DNA of 64,000 bases from positions 3,488,501 to 3,552,500 of the forward strand of contig NC_081820.1 in assembly GCF_030704535.1 (NCBI RefSeq), written 5' to 3'. Below are positions 46,744 through 57,350 of this stretch, piece by piece. The position numbers and the translations under genes are program-made. Positions within the stretch are counted from its first letter, which is position 1. Each line of letters starts with the position of its first letter. This stretch comes from Vitis vinifera. Lineage: Eukaryota; Streptophyta; Magnoliopsida; Vitales; Vitaceae. The notes under the pieces were generated by a model that saw only the letters and a program-made list of their open reading frames with translations, made no database searches and had not been told where the DNA came from.

Positions 46744-47542
46744 CTAGTAGGTGTGGTTGTCAGTCCAGAACTGAGATTGAAGATAGTTAACCACATTCTT
46801 ATCCACTTGGAAGGCCTTCGTGAGAACATCAGCTGATATTGCTGGCTTTGATCCAAACACTGCATTTGCAATGGTGATCACGCCTGGGTTCTGGCTACTC
46901 AATGAAGCAATGGCCACTGCGTTTGTTTTTCCCACATTGAGCTGGAAGTGAATGAGACCTTGTGGGAAGACGAAAACGTCTCCTTTGTGAAGGACCTTGG
47001 AGATGAGACGGTTGTCAGGGTTAGAGGTGACAAAGCCCACATAAAGTGTGCCCTCCAAGACAGTGAGGATCTCTGTGGCACGCGGGTGGGAGTGGGGAGG
47101 GTTGAGACCGTATGGCGCATAGTCAACCCGAGCGAGGGAAACGCCAAGGGTGTTGAGTCCAGGTATCTGTGCCACGTTTGCTGGTGTGACCATCGACCCA
47201 AGTTTGTTTGATGTATTCCCTGGAACACGAAGCCCCGAAAAGAAGAAATCATTTGGCGTTGCAAGCTTTGGATCCTTGCAGAATTTCCCATTCACAAACA
47301 CTGCAAAGCACCAATTATATTAGGACTGATGTAGCCTTGGAAAGATCAGTATACATAGATGAGAATATATCATGTCTGGACAAGAATAATAGAGAGAGCA
47401 TGAGTATTTTACCAGAGTCGTTAGTATCATTAACAGCTACACAGAAGTCCTGAAGAGGACTGGGGTCAGAGGCAGAGGCAACAGAAAATGCCATAGCCAA
47501 GAGTACAATGTATGCAAGGGTGCTAGCTCCCATCTTCTTCAT
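46744..47542 (-). CDS. germin-like protein 2 (secreted cupin), 2 exons
   Basis: Exons 47542-47413 and 47300-46744 on the minus strand encode 228 residues. Exon 1 is identical in protein to GLP1, and only three residues differ overall: Thr114Ser between the two metal-binding histidines (HSH instead of HTH), Tyr148His just before the KGD segment, and Ile214Val. Signal peptide, Cys34/Cys51, ligands H113, H115, E120 and H161 are all present, so it should be functional. The intron is conserved in position and length. The promoter keeps the TATA box but differs by indels from GLP1. A recent inverted duplication or gene-conversion history is likely. Confidence 0.93.
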
Positions 47543-47642
47543 GTTATACGATGAATTCTCTCCGAGTAATCTCTGATGGAAGAGAAAGGAATTTTACTTA
47601 TACAATGGAGTGCTATGGTAGCTAGAGTTTCTACCCGATTGT

Positions 47643-47652
47643 CTATTTATAG
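47643..47652 (-). promoter_or_regulatory. TATA box of GLP2
   Basis: Reads CTATAAATAG on the minus strand, as in GLP1. Between this box and the start codon GLP2 lacks about 20 bases that GLP1 has (near 1225-1247). Confidence 0.75.
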
Positions 47653-47883
47653 ATGAAGAGCCTCTGACATGTTCCAACTTTGAAGTAGTCTCATAATATT
47701 AATTAAGCAAAAGTCAAAATTTGACAAAGAAGCTACTTAATTGATGGGGTACTTTGTGTATTAATTAATATTTTGGATAACCTTCGAGTTATCTCTAGCC
47801 GGCTAACAGGTCTGTGATATATAAGATGTGTGTTTTTGGTTCTTTTATTCTGCTATAATATAATAGTTTTGACCACGTCCCAT

Positions 47884-48030
47884 GCAATCTACCAGGCTGC
47901 TTCAGGTGAAGAATATGTTAATATTTTGCCAGAACTTAGATATACAATTAGAAGAGATCTAAGGAAGGATATAAGTCTCGTTCTACTTATTTAAGAAACT
48001 TTGCAACTCATTTAACACATTCCCACTGCG
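47884..48030. other. about 145-bp insertion in the GLP2 upstream region
   Basis: Sequence between the CATGGGACGTG and GCGGCGGC landmarks that are adjacent upstream of GLP1 (near 960-980). No obvious inverted repeats; could be an insertion in GLP2 or a deletion in GLP1. Homology between the two loci resumes to about 48168. Confidence 0.6.
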
Positions 48031-48168
48031 GCGGCTATGACACTACAAATTAAGCTAATTTATATCGATGATGGGATGCCAGACATAGACCGAGCACCAA
48101 GGACCCACGATGTTTACGCCCAGACTTAAATAGTCCCAAGAGGAGCTAAAGAAATACTTCAGCGAAAA

Positions 48169-48369
48169 ATATGAAAACCATTATTGTAATTTTCTAATGA
48201 GTCTTTGTTAATATTTTTATAATAATTAAATATATAGAATTATTAATTTAAAAATAAAATTATAAACATTTTAAAAATCATATCTATAAAATCATTTCTT
48301 TTGTATCATTAAATACATCTAAATTATTTATTTATTTGTATAAAATGTATTTTCAAGTACTATATATAT

Positions 48370-48414
<45 letters not shown>

Positions 48415-49080
48415 AATTAAGAGTAACAATTTATTTTGTATTATTTTTTATTTTTTCCTCAAAATTTTGTATATTTTGTATCAAAATATTCACTGATATT
48501 TCTCAATATATCCCAATATATTCATAAATCGAGTTACCTATGTATATATGTTGAAATTGGTATTTTTGTCATTGATTGGTTGTTTGATAAGTTGATTTAG
48601 ATAAAAAAAAAAAAAAAATACAACATTTTAAAAAAGTATATTTTTTAAAAGGGTGATTAAAAATTAGAAAAACTAGATAACAATTGTTTTTTTAAAAAGA
48701 TAATTTTGGTTGAATTTTGAAATTATCTTTTGAAAAAATAACTTTAATATTTAAATTAAAAATGTTTATTTATTTATTTATTTTGGAATGTTCCATTTAA
48801 AAAAAATATTTTTAAAAAAGAACGATTTCTTTTTTCAAAATCCTAATTATAGTGCAACAAACTCAAACATATTTATATATTTCATGGCCTAATTTTCATA
48901 TTAAAGCATTATACAAATTAACTTTTGATAAGTCAGGAATTCTTTTCTAAGCTTTACAAGAGCTTTTATGTCTATTTAATTAATTTTATTTATTAAAAAC
49001 TTAGAAAAAAACCTTAGTATCGAAGCCAGTTTTAGTTCCATATGTTTAATAGAAGTTTAGCATGAATTTGACATATACTC
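48169..49080. other. AT-rich repeats, no gene
   Basis: 48200-48310 resembles the 1-300 hairpin repeat inverted; 48366-48412 is (TA)n; 48470-48545 has ATATCG-type words; 48660-49010 is the dispersed repeat seen downstream of LTP-B and LTP-C. Confidence 0.5.
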
Positions 49081-51610
49081 TTTGGAGGTAAAGTGTGTTA
49101 ATTGATCACATAATAAGTGAGATCTATAACTCAGGGATTGTAAAGGTAATCTTGATAGGTGATAGTACTATCTTGTTATATTATAGATACTAGTTCATGA
49201 GGAGTTTGCATACGGTGGATAGTAGGCCATGGACCCAAGTTTCGTCTCGTTATTATTTATCTAGTTTATTTGAGTGCAGTTGATTCTTTATAATAGAATG
49301 TTGAATAAACTTTAGAATTGGATTCTAGTTCCTAGTGGTTCCTACTCTGAGCTCATATACTAGGATGACACAATTTATAACGGTTGGATTGGCTCTAGGT
49401 TTACTCTTATGTATAAGGGAGTTTTGGTAATTGTGCAAGGTTACATAAGAGATAGTAAACAAGGTCTTTGGATTTAGCTAATCGATTGATTAGATGATCC
49501 GATATGGTTAATTAATTAATGAGGACCAATTTTAAGCTAGATTAAGTGACCTAAGGTTTGATGGGCATAAGTCACTTAAGCCTAGTAGGCAACCCTATAA
49601 ATACCCCTTAGGAGTTAGGGTTTCCTAATGACTTTTAGTTAGTCTTCTTCCATGTCCAAAGAGAGAGAGAGAGCCAAAGCTTCCTCCCTTTCATTGCCTA
49701 CACTTTGGACTGCCAAGATCATGGTTTGAGTCATTGGATGAAAGATATTAGGTGTATGAGACCTTTAAACTTCTTCTTCTCCAAGTGGAATTGATATGGG
49801 AACATGCAAACCTAGGTATGAGTTTTTTCTTCTCTAGATCTTAATTTCAATATGGTTTTTGTAGCCATATGTTTCCACTTGGATAGATTTAGAGAAGACT
49901 AGTTTTCATGCACCCTATAAGATCTAAGGCTAAGGAATGGAAAAATTGATTTGGATTTCCCTGTACTAACATGTGTGAACCTTTAAATGTTCAAGCACAT
50001 GGAGGGTATGAGTATTTCATCACATTCACTAATGATTACTCTAGGTATGGTTATGTTTACCTTATGTATAGGAAATCTGATGCATTGGATAAATTCAAGG
50101 AATTTAAGGTGGAATCGGAGAATTAGTTAGGTAAACATCTTAAGGCATCGATCTGATCGAGGTGGAGAGTACATGTCCAATGAATTTGATTTTTTTTCCT
50201 TAAAGAGCATGAGATTATATCTCAGTTGAGTGCCTATAGAACTCCACAACAAAATGGAGTAGTGAAAAAAAAATAAAAAAATCAAACTCTTATGGACATG
50301 GTGAGATCTATAATGAGTTTTTCAACACTTCTTATATCCTTTTAGGGAAATGCCTTAGAAAAATGTAGGATATCGTCTTAATCTAGTTTCATCTAAATTA
50401 GTACCTTTGATTCCTATAGAGATGTGGATAGGATGCAAACTTAGTTTACATAATGTTCGCATATGGGGATGCTCAATACATTTGTTGAAACCAAAGGTTG
50501 ATAAGTTGGAACTAAGATAAAAAAAGTTGTCAGTATGTTAGGTATATGAAAGGAACTAGGAGTTATCACTTTTATAGTAAGGTTAACCATAAGGTATTTG
50601 TGGGTACAAATGCTAGATTTTTGGAAAATTACTATATGATGAGTAATAAGGTTAGGAGTGAGGTCAACTTAAGAGATCTAGATGAGACTCTCATAATAAC
50701 ATAGAATACTATGGATCTAGTACCAACCATTTTTATTTATAGTAGACAGGTGTCTCGTCATAGCGGGAGGGTTGTTATAGAACTAGACCGATTCATATAG
50801 TTGGGAGAGTCTTTTGAGGCCATTATAGAGGAACATGAGATTGATCCCATAAATTATGATAAAGTAATGAGTGATGTGGATACACATCTTCGGCAAAAGG
50901 CTATGGAGGAAAAAGTTAGAATCTACATACTCTAACCAAGTCTAGGAGCTTGTAGAAGTGCCTCAAAGGAAAAACCCATGTGGTGCAAGTGGGTCTACAA
51001 GAGAAAAAGGGGAGTAGATGGAAAGGTTGAGACTTTTAAGGTTAGGCTTGTAGCATAGTGTTATAGTAAAAAACTTGGTTCGGACTATGAGGAGACCTTC
51101 AAGGTAGTAGTCATGCTCAAGTCCATCAAAATACTCTTATCCATTACAACACATCTCGATTATGAGATATGGAAAATGAAAGTTAAGACTACATTCTTAA
51201 ATGGTAATCTTGATGAGAGCATCTATATGATGTAGTCAAATAGTTTTTATAGCAAAGGACCAAGAGCATAGGGTTTGCAAGTTACATAAACCCATTTATG
51301 GATTAAAGCAAGCATCCTACTCATGGAATAAACATTTCAATTAGGCAACCAAGTCCTTCAACTTTAATCAAAATGAGGATGAACCTTGTGTGTACAAGAA
51401 GGTACAAGAAAGCATGGTGGTTTTAATGATCTTGTACATTAATGACATTCTACTCGTTGGTAATGATAGATGACTATTGTCGTCAGTCAAGATCTGGTTG
51501 TCTACTTAGTTCCAAATGAAGGATTTAAGAGAAACACAATATATTCTTGGGATTAAGGTCCCTAGAGACTACAAGAATAGGAAACTGACATTGTCTTGAG
51601 CTACAAGAAA
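49080..51610 (+). mobile_element. copia relic: LTR-like region plus integrase/RT
   Basis: 49080-49960 looks like an LTR and leader (TATA CTATAAATACCCC near 49597, (GA)n near 49661). It passes directly into integrase near 49985 (GGYEYFITFTNDYSRYGYVY), then RTPQQNGVV near 50240, and RT from about 50940 (VYKRKRGVDGKVETFK, LYINDILLVGND) to about 51600. Gag and protease are deleted, the active-site YVDD is YIND, and frames are broken throughout. No second LTR was found. Confidence 0.7.
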
Positions 51611-51868
51611 TTGATTAAAAAGGAGGTGGGCTATTTAGGTTGATTTGAAGTTTCAAGTGCGTAATAATAGATAAGAAAGTGATAATTTACTTACATTACT
51701 TTTTTATTTGTCGACTTTTTACATGTTTTTGAGATATAATATCTACCTTGTCAAGAGTATTGATCACTTGAACAAGAAGGGTAGTAATAGTGAAGGTCAT
51801 CAATTATATTGGGGCTTACTAAATCATTGAAGTGGTGTTGATTATATTTTGGAAATATTTATTATGTA

Positions 51869-52161
51869 TAGGGGTGTAACTTGGGCAAGTTGGTTTGATT
51901 GACCCGAATCCAATCCAATATTTGGGGATGATTGGACAATCATTTTCAATACTAGGGTTGAGTTTAGGTTAAATTTTTTCGACTTGAACTCAATTTAGGT
52001 TAGGTTCAAACCAAAATTCAAATAACTTGAATTTAACCCAAACTAGATTTAATGTTTTTATAATGTATATTATCCTATATAATAATATTCATTTTATTTT
52101 TATACTTTTAAGAAAAAATACTAAATTATATTATATCATATACTTTTTCAACTCTTCTAGA

Positions 52162-52203
<42 letters not shown>

Positions 52204-52251
52204 TATATTTTTTTTGTTATCTTGAAATTTTGTTATATTTAATATTTGAAT

Positions 52252-52320
<69 letters not shown>

Positions 52321-52526
52321 ATATTACAAATGAATTTTGAATTATGCAGAATAATCAATCCAACTAACTTGAATTCAAATGATCAATCTGAGTCTAACCT
52401 GATCAATTTGAACTTAACCCAATTTTAGAAAAATGAGGTTGGGTTAGAATTAGGTTGATTATCTTGGGATAGAAGTTGAATTGATTGATTTTTAATTTAG
52501 GTTGAGCCATCCAAATTGTAGCCCTA
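51869..52526. mobile_element. hAT-like non-autonomous element, 658 bp
   Basis: Flanked by ATTATGTA (51861-51868) and ATTATATA (52527-52534), an 8-bp duplication with one mismatch. Ends begin TAGGGGTGTAACTTGGG and, for the right end in reverse, TAGGGCTACAATTTGG. The inner arms, rich in GGTT and CCCAA/CCAATCC words, are inverted relative to each other, and the centre holds two (TA)n runs (52169-52200, 52256-52318). No protein. Confidence 0.55.
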
Positions 52527-52710
52527 ATTATATATTAATTTATTTGATCATTTTGCTATTAATGGGAGATTGTGCATCAAAGTTTCTAATGGTGGATGGT
52601 GAGCTATTAGGAATGACTTTTGCTCTAATCAAAGTGTGGTAAATGTGTAGGATGGTTATAACAGAGGATGTCTTGTTAATATAATAATGAGGATGGTCAA
52701 CTCACATTTA

Positions 52711-52828
52711 AAGCCTGTTTGATAGTGATTTTAGGAAACACTTTTAACATTTTTAACACTTGAAAAATTTTATCATTCAAGTGTTAGAAGACTAGAAACG
52801 TTTTCTAGAATCACTACCAAACACACTC
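52711..52828. mobile_element. Tourist-like MITE, about 118 bp
   Basis: The inverted ends share GTTTG.TAGTGATT.TAG. Flanked on both sides by TTA (or TTAA). The flank of LTP-A at about 15875-15890 is the empty site with one TTAA, which proves insertion. The 3-bp TWA duplication fits PIF/Harbinger. Confidence 0.75.
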
Positions 52829-53152
52829 TTAATATCGTGCAGGTGAAAAGGGCACTACTAGAGCCACATGCGTGACAAACCAATGTTTTAAATTAATGTG
52901 ATGTCTTGTACTACCCCTTTTGCTTAACACGTCAATGATTGTATTACTCTTATAACGACAAACTAGCAATATATTGAAATCGTTCTCTTGTTTTATCGAT
53001 AGTGGAGTTTTTGGGGTTTCTAGCTCCCACGCAAGAACACAAGGAGATAATCAAATCTCAAACATGAGAAAAATTACACTCCATTGTACAAAGTACTTGA
53101 AAATATATAATAGTAAACATTATTCGTAATAAGCTGAGTGGGGTGTCTTCCT

Positions 53153-53590
53153 CATGGAGTGGTGATACCTGCAGAAACCAATCATCGTCAATCAATCATC
53201 AATGGCCTCCAAAATATGAGAAAAAAACAGAAAGCCATAGAGAAGTAACTTACTCCCACACTTGAATTTGCGGGGCACCGTCCTTCCACACCCTTCAATT
53301 TTCTTAACCACGTTGTCAACACCAATGGCCCCAATGATGGAGGCGGTCTTGGGAGTGACGTAGGGGCACACACACTCTACATGGCTCACTCGAACGCGCT
53401 GGCAGCAGTTCGCAGATGGGCTGCGCCCGTAGATCACTGGCCTGCAGGCGTTAACCAGCAGGTTCCTCTCCTCTTTGCACTGGCTCGGACTCGTGTCCGC
53501 ACTTGCCATCTGAACATTCCCCCAACTGCATACCACCACTGCAGCCACCACCACCATCACCACCACCGACCCCCTCATGCTTTTCATCAT
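53153..53590 (-). CDS. LTP-D: lipid-transfer-like secreted protein
   Basis: Exons 53590-53254 and 53169-53153 on the minus strand (84-base intron) give 117 residues. The start is the first of the tandem ATGATG at 53590. A long Val-rich signal peptide ends in ASA; the mature protein starts DTSPSQC and has eight cysteines in the family spacing, then ends KCGSITTP. It is closest to LTP-A and shares its promoter and flanks, so it shows what LTP-A looked like before the copia. Apart from small differences in the signal peptide, all motifs are intact. The role (lipid binding, antimicrobial, reproductive or otherwise) cannot be told from sequence. Confidence 0.9.
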
Positions 53591-53642
53591 TTTTTTCTTT
53601 TTTCTCTACAATTAGCACATAACACTGCGGAGGAGTTGCTCC

Positions 53643-53651
53643 AATATATAG
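53643..53651 (-). promoter_or_regulatory. TATA box of LTP-D
   Basis: Reads CTATATATT on the minus strand, about 55 bases before the start codon. Confidence 0.7.
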
Positions 53652-53899
53652 AAATGAGATGGGAACCAAGTGGATTTTCTACTTGCCGTGTCCATTACTT
53701 TGTGCAGGAAGTCTATGGCTGCCTGGGCAGCGTTCAAACCGGAGGTTGATTGGTTTAATCTGAGGGTACAACTCATATCTATATGACCATATAAGTCAAA
53801 TTATTATTCTACTTTCACATTGTTGGAGTCAGTCAACAATGAAGACAATGTCATTTTCATGTTGAAAGTGAAGAACTTTCTACATCTAGTCTTCATGGA

Positions 53900-55140
53900 T
53901 TGTGGAATTTGTCCCTAGGTATTGAACTTTTAGTTAACCATCTCCCAAAAATTTAGGCCAACCCCTCTATGGGATCCAACTCAGATGCATGCATGTGACT
54001 TTCCCAGAAGGGACCCATGCTCATGGTTTGGTCTCACTGAGATTGACATTTTTTTATTTTTTATTTTAATATAATCATGCATTATGTATTAAATAGTTTG
54101 GACGGCTAGATCGTTTGAAAAATCTTGCAGTATTCTTCTAGTATTTACACCAAAACCTGAAATCAATAAAATGTTCGGGATTCAATCCATCTTAGGTAGA
54201 GAAACACGAACCAGTTATACTTCAATTTTAATCTTTGCAAAGTGGTTTTTTTTATCATGTTTTCGGAATCAAACGTGATTTACTGGACCAAAAATATCAT
54301 GGAGTCCTAATTTACTGGTTGGATCCGTGATTCAACAACAATCAAACGTGATGTACATCATACCATAAATTTATTTGTGTAGCATTCATTTATTTATACC
54401 ATAAAACCATTCAATTTTCACCCTTATCCTAACTATTGAATGATTGAAATGAGTTACATTACTAGGCAGAGATTGAATGGATTTTGAAATTTGAAGAAAT
54501 CCAAATCAATCAACCATTTCCTAGACTAGTATTGGCAAATCGGGAGATAATGGTTTGTCGTTTCCACACCTGGTTGAGGAGTGATGACGCTCAACAGTAT
54601 GCTCTCTACCAGTTTTTTTTTTAAAAAAAATTTATTTAATTTATCATTTTTAGTATTTTATTATTATTAGTAATTATTGTTGGTATTGCTATTTGCAGAT
54701 GTATTTGTGTAATGGGAATTTTGGTTTAAAATTCTCATTATGTCTCTTAGCTCATACTTTTCAAATCCTAGACACTTGTCTTTTCCAAATTATTCGTGTT
54801 TGAAGATGACTAGAGGAGTTGGTAAATGCATTTGAGGTCATGGATGATGAGAAACATTGATGAATCATGTTTTAAATTTTTATCCTTTTATTGGAAAATG
54901 AAATTGAAGCTTGTAAAACATTGTGTTTAAAACATTTGGATCATTTTCTAATCAATCAAACTAAAGGGCAACATATTAGGTTGGGCTCAAATTTTTTTAG
55001 TCTTGTTCGATCGATCATACTTTGATCACACCTACGAATTTTCCTGATTTTTCAAATAAATCTCAGCTATTTGATGGGTTTCAAAACCGCCTAATACTTA
55101 AGCCCTCTTTCTAGAAGCGTAGAGGATGACTATGAGAGTG
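53900..55140. other. intergenic DNA, nothing recognised
   Basis: Homology with the LTP-A upstream region ends near 53880. Beyond that no gene, repeat or element could be identified. Confidence 0.5.
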
Positions 55141-55975
55141 AAAACCTCATCTTTTAGACTTCAATTTTTATTTTTATTTTTAACCATAGGGGGAGTGTTT
55201 GCCTTGAGAAAAATCACTTGGGTTTGAGTTGAAAATCTTTTTGCTCTCATATTCAATATATTAGGGTAAAACCCAAGTTTCTTCTTATGTCGACGCAAGA
55301 AGAGGTCGAGATCCAAGCTTGGTGTAAATTCCAAGTATTTTCCAGAAGAAGAAAAGTGGAAATTGAAGCTTGAAGGTTCTAGGCAAGTGGATCGGAAGAG
55401 AATAGAAGGGTTGGGCTAGGTAAAGCCTTGTACTCAACTAATTTTTCTTTAAATTGGATTATTTGATTGCTTGAACCTCATGATTTTTTTATATCTTCAA
55501 AGGTTTTCCACATAAAATTTTTTAGTGTCGTTGTCTCTTTATTTTATCACATCTTTTGATTAGCATTTCATTAGCTTAAATATTATTGAGTTATATTGAG
55601 TATTTAGTTAGAGCATGGGTTGATATTTTCTATTGGAGTTTTGAAAGAATTAATAGGATATATTTTAGTTTTTCATGATTGATGTAAAAGGGAATGTGAA
55701 ATCGAGTGTTTATATTGATGCAATATCTTATATATCATGTTTGGGAGTGTTGTTTCATTTGCTTGTGATTTGCATTAAATAACTTGTTTGAGAGAATGTT
55801 GGTGCATTCATTATTACTTGTAATTTGCTTGTTTATTCATAGTGTTGGCAAAGAAAATCAATTCATAGGATAAGCATAGGGGAACTATAAACATTTGTAA
55901 GACACAATATCTAATTATTGCAAAAGCACCTATTCACCCCCCCTCCAGGTGTTGTCCATAGGTGAGATTCATCTT
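55140..55975 (+). other. copia LTR-like relic
   Basis: Contains a GGTTTTCCACATAAA motif near 55501 and the ending CACCTATTCACCCCCCCTCC near 55928, both typical of plant copia LTR/leader regions. No primer site, gag or partner LTR was found. Assignment is by resemblance only. Confidence 0.35.
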
Positions 55976-57350
55976 CATTATTTTATTATTTGTAAAGGAT
56001 AAAATTAAAAAAACAACAATTAAAAAATTTCAATACCACCGACTTTTGCATCCTTGGGTTCAACTCCAGGTTCGAGGAGAAATAAACTTTAAAAAGAAAA
56101 AAAAAAAAAAAAGGTTGCATATAGGCTTGGAGGAGTGGTGTTGATTGCTTACACTTGGCTAGTAGAATATATATATATATAAAGAAATAAAGAGTTTTGA
56201 GCAAAAATAATTCATTTTTTTAAAAAAAATCATAAACTAAATCCCTTATCAAAATAATTTCCAAACTAAGCATTTCAACCACTTGGCCGAAGAATTTTAT
56301 TTATTTATTTTACATTATAAAATTATACTTAGCTACTACTATTTTATTTTATTTTTAAATATAAAGTTATGAAAATAACTACTTTTTTAAATTGCATTAT
56401 AAAAGAACTAATTCATGATGGCAATGAGGAACATGAAGAAATCATAGATACAAAACTATTGGAATAGGTTCAAGGTCTAGATAATGCATTTCTCTTAAGA
56501 GTTTGAGAGTCTATTGGACTTCATGTTTAAAAACAGTGTTCAAAAGTTAGTTTTTGAGAACAACTTTTACCAATAGTTTTGAATATTATAGGAAAAAAAA
56601 ATTTTATTCATGGACATAAATATAGAAAATAGTTTTCTTGCTTTATTCTATATAAAGTTAATATGAAATTTTTGTACACTATAAGACTTCTCAAAGTATA
56701 TATTAATATTTATAATTTCAATTGGTTCTCAAAACACTATAAAATTTCCTAAAGATATCTTAAATTTGTTCTAAAAAGTAACATGTTTTTAGAACAAGTT
56801 TTCAAAAAATAATTTTTCTAAAAAATTTTGTTCAATGTGTTTTTTTAAGTGAAAAAACAATTTTATGTTCTAAAGAATAAAAATTGTTTTCAAGAACATT
56901 TTACAAGCAAACCTTTATATACCTATTCTAAAACCCATAAAAAATACTCAAATTTTGAGTTCGTTATATGAGTTTAGAGCAATCAAATTGTAGATAAAAA
57001 ACAATCTACATGGAGAAGAAAACTTATGAACTTTTAATTCATGTTGTTTGATAAATTTTTTAGGAAATGGAAGTCTTTGATAAGTTTCATTAATGTGTTT
57101 CATGAAATTTGTAATCTGGCTTAAAGTCAAATAAGAAGATTATAGGAATTTGAGAAACATTGAGAATTATTATTTATTCAAATTTCTTATGTTAATTAGG
57201 ATTCTAAGACTAATTATGAATTGGAGTCATAGTGCAAGCATATGATTAGTTTATTATAAATATCGATTTGTTCTTATGTTAGAGAGAGAGGGAGGGAGTG
57301 GGGAGAGAGAATAAAATGTTATTTTAGCAAAATATTATCAAAATTGATTC
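55976..57350. other. AT-rich intergenic DNA
   Basis: No gene. 56510-56930 is a MITE-like AT-rich segment similar in style to 26770-27170. 57283-57311 is GA-rich just before the next copia relic. Confidence 0.4.

Noticed and set aside
46948-47453. Plus-strand frames opposite GLP2
   Set aside because: Mirror the antisense frames at GLP1; the germin-like frame is the coding one.
52027-52428. Frames encoding runs of Tyr-Ile
   Set aside because: Translation of TA microsatellites.
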